Source of the DNA: Sapria himalayana
Lineage: Eukaryota > Streptophyta > Magnoliopsida > Malpighiales > Rafflesiaceae
Reading direction: 5' to 3'
DNA: 64,000 nucleotides
Assembly (NCBI GenBank): GCA_029783825.1
Contig: JAREIK010003088.1
Span: forward strand, 736,084 to 800,083
Under the pieces are notes generated by a model, which was not told the origin of the DNA, made no database searches, and was given only the letters and a program-made list of their open reading frames with translations. Each line of letters begins with the position of its first letter. Position 1 is the first letter of the stretch. Positions 47,201 through 53,392 of this stretch are shown here, piece after piece. The position numbers and the translations under genes are program-made.

Positions 47201-48561
47201 AGAACCTTCCAAAGCTCTAGAACATTGTAAAGTGCCAAGATTCTTTCAAGATTCTGAATACTTCCTTTGATATGCATAAAAGAGGAGGTGATCTCATTTG
47301 TAAACTACTAAATGATAAATTTCTTTATTAAATATAAGCATAGTTGTTAAATCAAAATTCTAATTGTGAATTAAATTTTTTGTGATTTTTTTTTCAAATT
47401 AATTAATTTTTATTTTTTATAGTTGGTATTTTTTTTTTGGTATTTTAATTTTTATTTTTGTAATTTTTTTGGTATTTTATTATTTTTTCATGTTAGATTC
47501 ATAATACCAAAGGTTAGAATTATTTTTTTCGCGTTAATTATTTTTTTTTTTAATTTTTTTTTTTTTTGTGATTTTTTGAGCATCTTTGTCTTTTAAGAAA
47601 TGGTATTAAATCAATTTATGTGAATCAATTCATGATTCAATGATCCATATGAATCATTTACCTCCTGAATCGTAAATTGAATCGTAAAACATACGATTTT
47701 GATAACAATGAATATAATTTTTTTTTTTTTCCTAATTTTCTTTTGGGTTCTCCTTTCTCCTAAACTGTTAGTAGAAATTGAGACTGTCTTAGCAACATAT
47801 AATTTGATTTAACTGAGCAGATAATCCATTCAAAGCTAAGTAGGGACTCAACTCCAAGCATCACGTCCGCTGTCCTTTATGATGGCTCCATCACAAGTTT
47901 TGATCAACGCCTATCAGGATTTGACATTGGCACTTGCTTGGAGGTATGCAGAGCCCTAATTTCACCCTGTTGAACCTGGTTTTGCTGCTATAATGTTCTG
48001 AGATGTAGATATGGTGATTCTATTTGTCCTTACAACTCCATGGAATTGGTGCAGGTGATAGAGCACATGGAAGAGGACGAAGCACGCCTGTTTGGAAACA
48101 TTGCTTTGAGTTCCTTTCGCCCCAAGATCCTCCTTGTTTCTACTCCCAACTATGAATACAACGTGATCCTGAAAGGCTCTGCTGCAATTCCCTCCCAGAT
48201 GGAGCTCGACGGAAACCCTAAGTCGCACGCAGTCGCAGACTCAGGCGGAGACGGAGAAGGAGACGCAGAGCCTCGCCAGTTTCGAGTTGCTGGCCACAAG
48301 TTCGAGTGGACCAGGCAACAGTTCGTCCTGTGGGCGTCGGATTTAGCACAGAGGCACAACTACACGGTGGAGTTCGGTGGGGTCGGAGGCCACGCCGATG
48401 TTGAACCTGGCTTTGCTTCTCAGATCGCCGTCTTCAAATCACAGCCCGAGTTCCAAGACGGTCGTCATTCTGATTCTCCCAGCGTTCGTGACCTACATGA
48501 CCTATATGACGTTGTATGGGAGTGGAACCCTAGTGCCGATAGGCCACTTCTTTTTTCCTAA
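17048..48561 (+). CDS. HEN1: HEN1 small-RNA 2'-O-methyltransferase, nine coding exons
   Basis: The product methylates the 2'-OH of the 3'-terminal nucleotide of miRNA and siRNA duplexes, protecting them from uridylation and decay. Coding exons are 17048-17290, 23204-23293, 34619-35076, 39810-40049, 43135-43994, 46506-46657, 46738-46854, 47821-47943 and 48055-48561. All introns are GT-AG, phases agree at every junction, and the total is 2,790 nt, giving 929 residues (Arabidopsis HEN1 has 942). Domains in order: N-terminal dsRNA-binding domain (about 9-84), La-motif-like region (about 95-230), second dsRNA-binding domain (middle of exon 5), PPIase-like domain (end of exon 5, EFEVGTGAVV), and C-terminal methyltransferase. 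Visible catalytic features are the SAM motif VDFGCGSG (682-689), VGVDIS (706-711), the metal ligands E761, E764 and H765 in LEVIEH, and H842 in GHKFEW. The rice orthologue is WAF1. About 91% of the span is intron filled with repeats. No inactivating change was found. Confidence 0.95.
17291..22102 (+). other. HEN1 intron 1, first part: repeat-rich, no gene
   Basis: AT-rich DNA includes a (TA)n run near 17833-17865 and many homopolymer runs. A more complex patch at about 19840-20250 and another at 20580-20830 have mixed composition and may be fragments of elements or genes, but I recognise no domain in them. The open frames at 20593-21060 are hydrophobic and T-rich, with no family match I can name. 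Confidence 0.6.
22103..23011. mobile_element. Mutator-like non-autonomous element, copy 1, perfect 9-bp duplication
   Basis: The ends read TAAGAAGCATGGACAC and, inverted, CAAGGAAGCACGGACACGG. ACGAAAACC flanks both sides (22094-22102 and 23012-23020), the 9-bp duplication expected of Mutator-like elements. Inside are an AT-rich block of AAAAT repeats, a C-rich block with 'ctcccctcaa' repeated at 22462-22700, and tandem 'gtatcggatacgg' units near 22795-22925. There is no transposase. Open frames over the C-rich block are low-complexity artefacts. Confidence 0.85.
23204..23293 (+). CDS. HEN1: HEN1 exon 2
   Basis: A 90-nt exon encodes LGICCADDNLPEKDHLDCLI and then ERFAYLFSSE, matching the LGI...YIFSDE segment that closes dsRBD1 in Arabidopsis HEN1. 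The acceptor is 'actacag' at 23203 and the donor 'gttaga' at 23294. It keeps phase 0 at both ends. Confidence 0.88.
23294..25349 (+). other. HEN1 intron 2, first part
   Basis: It holds a TA/TG microsatellite at about 23418-23476 and AT-rich DNA. A more complex patch at 23560-23770 contains short open frames on both strands, but I recognise no protein family. No RNA gene seen. Confidence 0.55.
25358..25723. mobile_element. GC-rich hAT-like MITE, copy E, perfect 8-bp duplication
   Basis: The element starts TAGAGGTGTCAAACGGGCC and ends GGCTGACACCTCTA. TGTATGTG flanks both sides (25350-25357 and 25724-25731). The central palindrome lies at about 25514-25552. The copy sits inside HEN1 intron 2, so it is probably transcribed as part of the pre-mRNA. 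Confidence 0.9.
26878..27309. mobile_element. MITE-like insertion inside the LINE endonuclease
   Basis: ATGTTTTAAA occurs on both sides (26868-26877 and 27310-27319). Removing the segment plus one copy lets the endonuclease translation continue, which supports a real insertion. It includes a C-rich run at 27125-27180 ('ccctcgcccctct') and a palindromic 'gagctccatcgag' pair near 27205-27235. Terminal repeats are weak, so the superfamily is not assigned. Confidence 0.6.
28446..28565. mobile_element. Short solo LTR (about 120 bp) inside the LINE reverse transcriptase
   Basis: The segment begins TGATAGGACCCACATC and ends GGATACCCATCA, with TG...CA termini. GTCTA flanks both sides (28441-28445 and 28566-28570), the 5-bp duplication of LTR retrotransposons. 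The size suits a TRIM-type element. The reverse-transcriptase frame of the LINE resumes after it. Confidence 0.7.
29390..29720. repeat. Decayed GC-moderate repeat island
   Basis: It has vocabulary shared with the GC-rich MITE family ('ggcgtgacacggttc', 'ggcatgattgggtcatgc') but with most CpG sites changed. No terminal repeats were identified. Confidence 0.4.
29721..32320 (+). other. HEN1 intron 2: AT-rich, nothing recognised
   Basis: It is AT-rich throughout, with a TA run near 29776-29792 and a poly-T patch near 31510. I see no gene or element with definable ends. Confidence 0.55.
32320..32560. repeat. Decayed GC-moderate repeat island
   Basis: It reads 'cgtgcctagcatgttggtcg' then 'tatggtcggcatgac' and resembles a CpG-depleted relative of the GC-rich family. 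No ends found. Confidence 0.35.
33345..33575. repeat. GATATATCGG minisatellite
   Basis: Many imperfect copies of 'ggatatatcg' and 'aagatatatcgg' lie head to tail, first as a compact array (33360-33455) and then as scattered units to 33575. It looks like the variable interior of a transposable element, since 'aatatcggtttctacgg' precedes it, but clear ends were not found. Confidence 0.8.
33640..34618 (+). other. End of HEN1 intron 2
   Basis: About 33640-34020 shows weak similarity in layout to the dispersed repeat at 37.0-38.2 kb (for example 'ggatcatctgattt' and 'agtcttcgactcat'). The rest is AT-rich with a (TA)n run near 34439-34456. The intron closes with 'gacaaaaag' at 34618, a purine-rich acceptor without a strong pyrimidine tract next to the AG. 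Confidence 0.5.
34619..35076 (+). CDS. HEN1: HEN1 exon 3: La-motif-like region
   Basis: It encodes from L112 to the split codon 264. SSSHPFGGHIRAALQRDD, CGSIPASVIGLCDTK, IPCELDKPIQPI and YYLDVIAKGLGVADGNRV match the HEN1 region between the two dsRNA-binding domains. The donor is 'gtcagg' at 35077, phase 2. Confidence 0.93.
35077..36960 (+). other. HEN1 intron 3, first part, with a decayed repeat island
   Basis: About 35555-35850 is a GC-moderate island ('ccaacaccaactgacccatg', 'gacacatggctaagtcgg') similar to other decayed copies. The rest is AT-rich, and no gene was found. Confidence 0.5.
36965..38190 (+). repeat. Pair of direct repeats of about 510 bp
   Basis: Segments about 36965-37505 and about 37685-38190 match in the same order and orientation: 'gtatatttttgct', 'gtattgtggtattggttttta', 'tcttggatgagatattatct', 'gtgttgaatataattcttgt', 'gtaggcttgtctct' and 'gactcatgtaata'. 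They are separated by roughly 180 bp. Layout fits a small LTR element or a local duplication. The unit also occurs on the opposite strand near 11.2-11.8 kb. Confidence 0.65.
38191..39809 (+). other. End of HEN1 intron 3
   Basis: It is AT-rich. A purine-rich 'attaaggaggagatctgattg' near 38666 looks like a retrotransposon polypurine tract next to an LTR, but no polyprotein could be read before it. A run of about 25 T residues lies at 39609-39634. The acceptor 'ctgcaacag' ends at 39809. Confidence 0.45.
39810..40049 (+). CDS. HEN1: HEN1 exon 4
   Basis: It encodes the stretch to split codon 344. NARASSISGQDIYGGAIMAS followed by IGYAWRT matches NARASYICGQDIHGDAILAS in Arabidopsis. Both junctions split an arginine codon as AG|G (phase 2). 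The donor is 'gtctga' at 40050. Confidence 0.93.
40129..40150. repeat. Short interstitial CCCTAAA repeat
   Basis: About three CCTAAA(C) units resemble the plant telomere repeat or telo-box, 80 bp into HEN1 intron 4. It is too short to indicate a telomere fusion. Confidence 0.7.
40391..42095. repeat. Tandem array, unit about 255 bp, in HEN1 intron 4
   Basis: Landmarks 'gatttgtgaggcacactcaac' or close variants recur near 40391, 40648, 40903, 41162, 41431, 41690, 41926 and 42064, so most units are 236-269 bp and the last is cut short. Each unit then runs through 'atatataaaaattatatatttt', 'atttattttatcatcactaaaa', 'caatctaatatttaatgg' and 'ttcaggagtgagagagg'. It has satellite-like organisation with about seven units and no coding potential. 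Confidence 0.85.
42283..42989. mobile_element. Mutator-like non-autonomous element, copy 2
   Basis: It starts TAAGAAGCACGGACACGGAC and ends CCGTGTCCGTGCTTCCTTG. Flanks are CAACTCGTC (42274-42282) and CAACTCGCG (42990-42998), a 9-bp duplication matching at seven positions. The interior matches copy 1 at 22103: AAAAT block, C-rich block, then 'cgatatgtcacg'-type units. It ends 145 bp upstream of HEN1 exon 5. Confidence 0.8.
43135..43994 (+). CDS. HEN1: HEN1 exon 5: second dsRNA-binding and PPIase-like domains
   Basis: This is the largest exon. It starts MLLSKLPSGYYKLARGAILA and passes through FCHQHRLSEPV, YRCEVKIFSC...NASLRVLSWL (second dsRBD), then LSICYSVSLVG and FEFEVGTGAVVDCLE (PPIase-like domain). 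The acceptor is 'ttcctgcag' at 43134. The donor 'gtgagt' starts at 43995, phase 1. Confidence 0.94.
44240..45150. repeat. Direct repeat pair of about 290 bp in HEN1 intron 5
   Basis: About 44240-44525 and 44850-45150 share 'cggtgaggcat', 'taaatatcatat', 'tttttttaacttataatattt', 'aaaaatctaatta', 'gattgtaattagttt' and 'ttactgtatat' in the same order. They flank a GC-moderate island at 44530-44790 ('ggccaggcccagcacgacatgg'). The layout could be an LTR-like pair or a tandem duplication followed by an insertion. Confidence 0.65.
46005..46170. repeat. Decayed GC-moderate repeat island
   Basis: 'gctaggcacatggatcgtgc' and 'gttagcacgaacccagctta' are shared vocabulary with the GC-rich family. No ends seen. 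Confidence 0.4.
46261..46480. repeat. TG/TGCG alternating purine-pyrimidine tract next to HEN1 exon 6
   Basis: About 210 bp of (TG)n with many CG and CA steps ends in (AT)5, only 25 bp before the acceptor of exon 6. Apparent open frames on both strands (poly Cys-Val or His-Thr) are by-products of the repeat. Confidence 0.95.
46506..46657 (+). CDS. HEN1: HEN1 exon 6
   Basis: It completes split codon 631 and encodes ACTLEYTVTLLKVTKPPEER, then SPSLSKQRVNYALHHIEKA, the conserved linker leading into the methyltransferase. The acceptor is 'ttggcag' at 46505 and the donor 'gtgtgc' at 46658. Confidence 0.93.
46738..46854 (+). CDS. HEN1: HEN1 exon 7: SAM-binding motifs
   Basis: It encodes residues 682-720, beginning VDFGCGSGSLLESLLDYP and including VGVDIS. 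These are the AdoMet-binding loop and the following acidic residue of class I methyltransferases. Phase is 0 at both ends. Confidence 0.95.
47030..47083. repeat. Perfect-stem inverted repeat in HEN1 intron 7
   Basis: The left arm reads 'atttgttaggggtaggggg' and the right arm 'cccccctacccctaacaaat', separated by about 14 bases. The stem is about 20 bp or more, and the arms are G-rich or C-rich. Confidence 0.85.
47821..47943 (+). CDS. HEN1: HEN1 exon 8
   Basis: It encodes residues 721-761, with AVLYDGSITSFDQRL and GFDIGTCLE. The last codon is E761, the first metal ligand of the catalytic centre. Phase is 0 at both ends. Confidence 0.94.
48055..48561 (+). CDS. HEN1: HEN1 exon 9: catalytic C-terminus
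   Basis: It begins VIEHMEED, giving metal ligands E764 and H765, then VSTPNYEYN, then H842 in FRVAGHKFEW, then EFGGVGGHADVEPGFASQIA and VWEWN, and ends at TAA 48559-48561. All fit the HEN1 methyltransferase end. An 'aataaa'-like run near 48762 may serve in polyadenylation. Confidence 0.95.
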   Translation: MIEHMEEDEARLFGNIALSSFRPKILLVSTPNYEYNVILKGSAAIPSQMELDGNPKSHAVADSGGDGEGDAEPRQFRVAGHKFEWTRQQFVLWASDLAQRHNYTVEFGGVGGHADVEPGFASQIAVFKSQPEFQDGRHSDSPSVRDLHDLYDVVWEWNPSADRPLLFS

Positions 48562-49036
48562 CCATTTGCTTTTTATGGTTAGGGTTAGGGCTTATGCTTC
48601 CAAAACCCTTGTTTGGTTGGGGGGGAATGTTTTAATGCTAGTGATTTTTTATTTGTTTTTTTTTTTCATTAAATTATATATATATATATATATATATAGT
48701 TCCTGTTGGTGGAATGTAATGTAATGTTTATAGTTGTGGATTCATGCTGCAAATTATATTTATAATAAAAATATTTAAAAAAAAAATGTTTTGGAAACAA
48801 ATCACAATAAAAGATATTTTGAAAAAATTATATAAAATTTTAAATTTTATAATTGAAGATATTTGTGTTTTATGATCGAACCTAAAATATTTTAAAAAAT
48901 GTGTTCTAAAACATTAATATTTTAAAACAAAAAAATTATGTTTAAAAATAAATTTTATTTGGGTAGTTTTTGAATTCGAAAAACTTTCCTTCAAAACTAT
49001 ATTTGATTCCAAAAAGTAATTTAGTTTTTTGTAAAA

Positions 49037-49075
<39 letters not shown>

Positions 49076-49370
49076 TTTTTTTATTTTTTATTTTAATTTT
49101 TAATTTTTAAAATTTTCTTATTTCAGAATTTTTTAAATCATTTTAAAATATATATATATATTATTTTTAAAAAAAATATATAAAATTTCAAATATAAAGT
49201 TTCTTAATTATATTATTATTTAAAGTTTTTGTTTTATTTTTTAAAGTAATTATTTTTTCGATAGTTAATATGAGCATGGCTAATCTAATGACATGGAGTA
49301 AGGGCAAAAACCTTGCGATAACTAATTGGGTTATAATATTGGGCCTACCTAGCCGGCCCGGACAGAGCCT
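48562..49370 (+). other. HEN1-TDM1 intergenic region
   Basis: It contains the HEN1 3' untranslated region, then AT-rich DNA with (TA)n runs near 48676-48698 and 49040-49072. No additional gene seen. Confidence 0.6.
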
Positions 49371-49517
49371 TTTATATGCGTCGCCCATCAAAATTCGCAA
49401 CGGCTAGTTTTTCCCAAACGGCTACTTTTCCTGCTTTCTCTCTCTCTCTCGTGTCCGTCGCTCTGCAGTTTTTTGAATCTTCTTTTCGAATTAGGTTTTA
49501 CGGGGTAGTCAAGGAGG
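49345..49517 (+). promoter_or_regulatory. TDM1 promoter and leader with two AACGGCTA motifs
   Basis: AACGGCTA occurs at 49399-49406 and again at 49417-49424. The AACGG core is that of the mitosis-specific activator element bound by three-repeat MYB proteins in G2/M genes. A TGGGCC site II-like word lies near 49338-49345, a weak TATA-like 'tttatatg' near 49371, and a CT-rich leader at 49437-49452 before the ATG at 49518. Function is inferred from motif and gene identity. Confidence 0.5.
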
Positions 49518-49721
49518 ATGAAGTGGAATAATGAGAAGAATGCTCCTCCGAGAGGATTCTTGACGCCGCCATCAACATGGAGGTCGCGGGAATGGTCTTC
49601 TGTCCCGATGCCGGTGCCGGAGAAGAAGTGGCTCTCGCCTGGTTCGGGCGAAGCTCTGTTTCATGTCGTTCATAAGGTTCCTTCTGGTAATTCTCCTTAT
49701 GTCAAGGCCAAACATGTTCAG
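49518..49721 (+). CDS. TDM1: TDM1 exon 1
   Basis: Residues 1-68. It contains the Thr16-Pro17 site and ends ...SPYVKAKHVQ. The donor 'gtaagt' starts at 49722, phase 0. Confidence 0.9.
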
Positions 49722-51748
49722 GTAAGTTCTGGCTTGAATTTTCAATTCGATTCCTTTCTTTTTTTTAAGTTTCGGTTTGCGCTTTTTCACCTTCATCCTT
49801 CACCTCTTTGCTCGCGAGTTCTCGTTCTTGCTGTTCATGTCATTAAGATTCCATGTGCTCCAAGTTGAAAATCCACTGAAACTTTATCTCCAGATGATGT
49901 TTTTTGTTTTCGAAAAATTGCAGTTTAGATGATCTTTTCGCGTTCGATCTCTTCTAAAATTCCTTTTTCCTGGTTGTGGAAGTTCATGTTCATCTTGTGG
50001 ATTCGTTATGCCGATTCAAAAGCAATTCCAATTGAAAATTTCTTTAGGCGATCATGTGGATCTTTTAAGCAGATCTGAAGGAAAATCCATTGAAGTTTTC
50101 TTAGATATATAGATTATTAGATGATGAATTTCGTGATTTTTTATTTCGATCTGTGCTGCTAAATTTGTTTTTCCTTGGCGCTGGAAGGTGATCGTGTGGT
50201 TTGTTTAAGCCGATTTAATGGCGGATCCATTGAAATTTTGATAACGCAGATGATAAATTGACTCTCATGTTTTTTTTTTGTTTTTGGAAAAACTACAGTT
50301 GATAGACAAGGATCCAGGAAGGGCCATTTCTCTATTTTGGGCGGCCATTAACGCAGGCGATAGAGTCGACAGTGCTCTGAAAGATATGGCGGTGGTGATG
50401 AAGCAGATGAACAGATCAGATGAAGCAATTGAAGCGATCAGATCTTTTCGCCATCTCTGCCCACCTGATTCTCAGCAATCTCTCGATAATGTGCTCATCG
50501 AACTCTACAAGGTAATTTGTTCACGAGTAGTATTTACAGATCAACACCTGGCAAGTCACCAAGATTTTAAATCCCAAATTAGCAGAACATGAACTTAGCT
50601 TGCAGAGTTCCGGAAGGGTTGAAGAAGAGATAGAAATGCTCCAGAGAAAACTGAAGCAGGTGGAAGGAGGCATGGCTCTTGGTTTTGGGGGAAAACGAAC
50701 CAAGATTGCTAAATCTCAAGGAAAGAAGATTAAGCTAACTGTCGAACAAGAAAGATCGAGGTGATCGTTTTTGTTACTTTTTCTTTCTGGTTGTTCTTAT
50801 TAAGAACCCAGCTCTGCAAATTCACAGGATTCTCGGAAACCTAGCTTGGGCTCATTTACAGCTCCATAACTATGGTTTGGCTACGCAGTACTACCAGTGA
50901 GTAATTTCTTCTTCCCATTCGAACTCAAACAAAAATCAACGTGAAATCGCAGAGCTGATCGATCCAGCTGCTTTATTTTCCGCAGGAAATCTCTGCTATT
51001 AGAACCCGATAAGAACAAGAAATGCAATTTGGCGATCTGCCTCTTGCACACGAACAAGATCGAAGAAGCAAAATCGCTGATCCTGCACGTGAGAGAGTCC
51101 TGCAGAGGCAAACAGATGGATGATTCATACGCACGATCCTTTCTTCGTGCTTCTCAGATGCTCGCCGAAATCGAAACGAAATCCGACGTGACGACCTCCA
51201 TTGACGGCGACGATAAGCTTGTTGCCCACCAGCTAGAACACCTCACTCCCTTAAAAAATGGAGATTTGGGTAATTTCGCATCTGTTCTGTACACGCAGCC
51301 GAGAAGTTCTGGTAGAAACGTCACCAGGGAACTGCAATTCGCGCTAGCAAGAACAGCGCGTAATCTAAATGGAGAATTGCGAGAATCAATTGGCGAAGAA
51401 ACTCCACCGCGGAATTCACCTGATCTTCGTCTGCAACAAGAAGCTCAGAATTACATGATTCAATTTCGAGTTCACGAGAGCTGGGCAGATATGGCAGACG
51501 AAGAAGATGATGTTACAGCTAAACATGATGATGATGATGATGACGATGATGAGAACGATAACTGTAATCAAGTAGGAGAAACAAGGGAAAATAAAGAACT
51601 GCTACAGATGTTGAAAGATGAACATTACTGTTCTCCAAGAATACCAGCAGCACGGCGTTCCTTGAGTTTTGAAGGCGGAAATTGGGAAAAAAGAACAAAC
51701 AGAATACGGGTTTTCAATGACATTACTCCATTGCCAGACAGCCCATGA
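49518..51748 (+). CDS. TDM1: TDM1/MS5 (POLLENLESS3)-type TPR protein, five exons
   Basis: Arabidopsis TDM1/MS5 is needed to leave meiosis after the second division and is thought to act with the anaphase-promoting complex. Exons are 49518-49721, 50299-50511, 50606-50760, 50828-50896 and 50986-51748, all GT-AG with matching phases, giving 1,404 nt and 467 residues (Arabidopsis MS5 is similar in size). The N-terminus GFLTPPSTWRSR places a Thr-Pro at residues 16-17, the same position as the regulated T16-P17 site of TDM1. FHVVHKVPSGNSPYVKAKHV and LFWAAINAGDRVDSALKDMA are family hallmarks, and TPR-like helices run through about 75-240. The C-terminal third is less conserved and carries a run of aspartates coded by a GAT repeat at about 51529-51560. 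SDI1-type paralogues share the TPR core, but the N-terminal TPP motif favours TDM1. Confidence 0.9.
50299..50511 (+). CDS. TDM1: TDM1 exon 2
   Basis: Residues 69-139, LIDKDPGRAISLFWAAINAG to LDNVLIELYK, the first TPR-like block. The acceptor is 'actacag' at 50298 and the donor 'gtaatt' at 50512. Confidence 0.92.
50606..50760 (+). CDS. TDM1: TDM1 exon 3
   Basis: It encodes SSGRVEEEIEMLQRKLKQVE, then a basic KRTKIAKSQGKK stretch, matching the family segment between TPR blocks. It ends in phase 2 at 'tcgag' before 'gtgatc'. Confidence 0.88.
50828..50896 (+). CDS. TDM1: TDM1 exon 4
   Basis: A 69-nt exon encoding ILGNLAWAHLQLHNYGLATQ and YY, part of a TPR repeat. The acceptor is 'ttcacag' at 50827 and the donor 'gtgagt' at 50897, phase 2. 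Confidence 0.9.
50986..51748 (+). CDS. TDM1: TDM1 exon 5
   Basis: It starts with the end of the TPR region (KSLLLEPDKNKKCNLAICLL), then a low-complexity tail with the aspartate run, and ends ITPLPDSP before TGA at 51746-51748. Confidence 0.9.
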
Positions 51749-52960
51749 GCTTCATCCTTCAAGTTAGCTTCCTGTACATGACGATCAAATGTTAATTTTT
51801 AAAATCTACAACTGCTCCATTGTTGACCTATTGATAATCAGCAGCAAGAAATAGAAGATTTTTTTTTTTTTTTTTTTTTTTGAAAAAATGAAATGTAAAA
51901 ATAGTTTTAAATTACAGTCTCAATCTTTTAAAAATCTTACTTTTTATTGTGATTTTCTTACTAGGACAATATTTATTAAATGGGATAATTACTGTTTCTT
52001 ATATTAGTTTTTTTTAATGAAAAATGTTTATTTATCTAATATTTACTTCTTCAAAATAATACGTTATAGTTTTTAATTAAAGTAAATCAAAATGTATTTT
52101 TAATAATTACTATTTTTTTAAATAATAGATTGTGGCGATAAGTCTACCCATTTTTTTTAACAAAAAAAAAAAGATTAAAAATTATATGAAGAATTATGAA
52201 ATTAAATTTGGGGAATTATTGATAATTATGTTAATGGAGAAATAATAATGTTTAAAAACATTTTTTATTATAAACTGGAAAAACTATTTATAATTAAATA
52301 ATAATGTTTAAATAGGTTTAAATTACATTCTCAATTTTTTTAAAAAAATCTTAATTTTAAATAAAAAAATGATAATTTTTTGATCGTTATTTTTTTATAG
52401 GGGAAATATTTATTGAAGTACGAATAAAATTTACATTATTATTCATATAATTAGTGTTTTTCATAATAATTTTTTTTAATGAAAAATTATTAAATTATTT
52501 TTAAACTATTTTCCATCAGAAATAGTTTTTAATTAAATTAAAGACGCCGGGGGAGCGGGGACGTGGACGTGCTCATTTCCTCAAGCTTCCAACAACTTTG
52601 CGACCCCATTTTCGCTGCCACCAAAGGCCAGTATGCTAAAATCTAAATTCTAAGGACACGTTCCTTCTCGGAAATCTCGTGCATTAATGATTTAAAGTTG
52701 AAATGACAAACCTGCCCTTCCACAGATTCAGCACAAATTTTACTATAAGTTTGCGAAAATTTAACAAATTATATTATCATTAAAATAACAAATTAAATAA
52801 ATAATTATATGATTTAAATTGCCAAATTATTAAATAAATACCTAAAATAGCAACATTAAGAGACAATATATGAGTTTGATCAAGAGACAATATTAATACG
52901 TACGAAATTTTTATATATTTTTTTTATTTTTTTAATATATCGAGGTTAATGATATATATG
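51749..52960 (+). other. Intergenic AT-rich DNA with a GC patch
   Basis: A poly-T run lies at about 51859-51881, followed by AT-rich DNA. A short GC patch at 52540-52670 includes 'gacgccgggggagcggggac' and an ACGTG word. It looks gene-proximal, but no frame or exon could be assigned. Confidence 0.5.
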
Positions 52961-52964
52961 GGCC

Positions 52965-53105
52965 TTGACAAGGCCTCATCGTCGGCCCATCAAAGCACAA
53001 TGTGAATAGACGTCAAGTTGATCGGGCCCATGGTAGGCCCACACGAGACACGTGCCAGGCACGGCATCACGGATAGTGGCACGAGCCATGGTTCATTGTT
53101 TTTAA
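52965..53105. repeat. Decayed GC-moderate repeat island
   Basis: 'cgtgccaggcacggcatcac' and 'gatcgggcccatggtaggcc' are shared words with the GC-rich hAT-like family. No terminal repeats seen. Confidence 0.4.
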
Positions 53106-53194
53106 TTAAAATCAAAGTCAGATCATACCTGAGGGTGTTATGGTAATTACAATTGATAGCGGTCCCTTGAATAGTTGCATGTCATTTCATTCAG

Positions 53195-53392
53195 TATAAA
53201 AAACTTAAACACATACGGCATGCCAACGAAAGTGACACCTCAACGTCGCCTGAGGCCAAACTTTGATTTTTGGACGGTCGCAACCCCATTCCTCTCTGTC
53301 TCTCTCTATCTCATTCATTCGCGGTATAGAAGAAAGCGAGATTCCGTTCAAATAGGCATGGAACCAGGGTAGCTCCCGTTCTCTGAACAATC
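53195..53392 (+). promoter_or_regulatory. Core promoter and leader of the 53393 gene
   Basis: 'tataaaaaac' at about 53197-53206 is a good TATA box. It lies about 195 bp before the ATG, and the leader contains a CT-rich stretch at 53292-53312, as is common in plant leaders. Confidence 0.5.
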
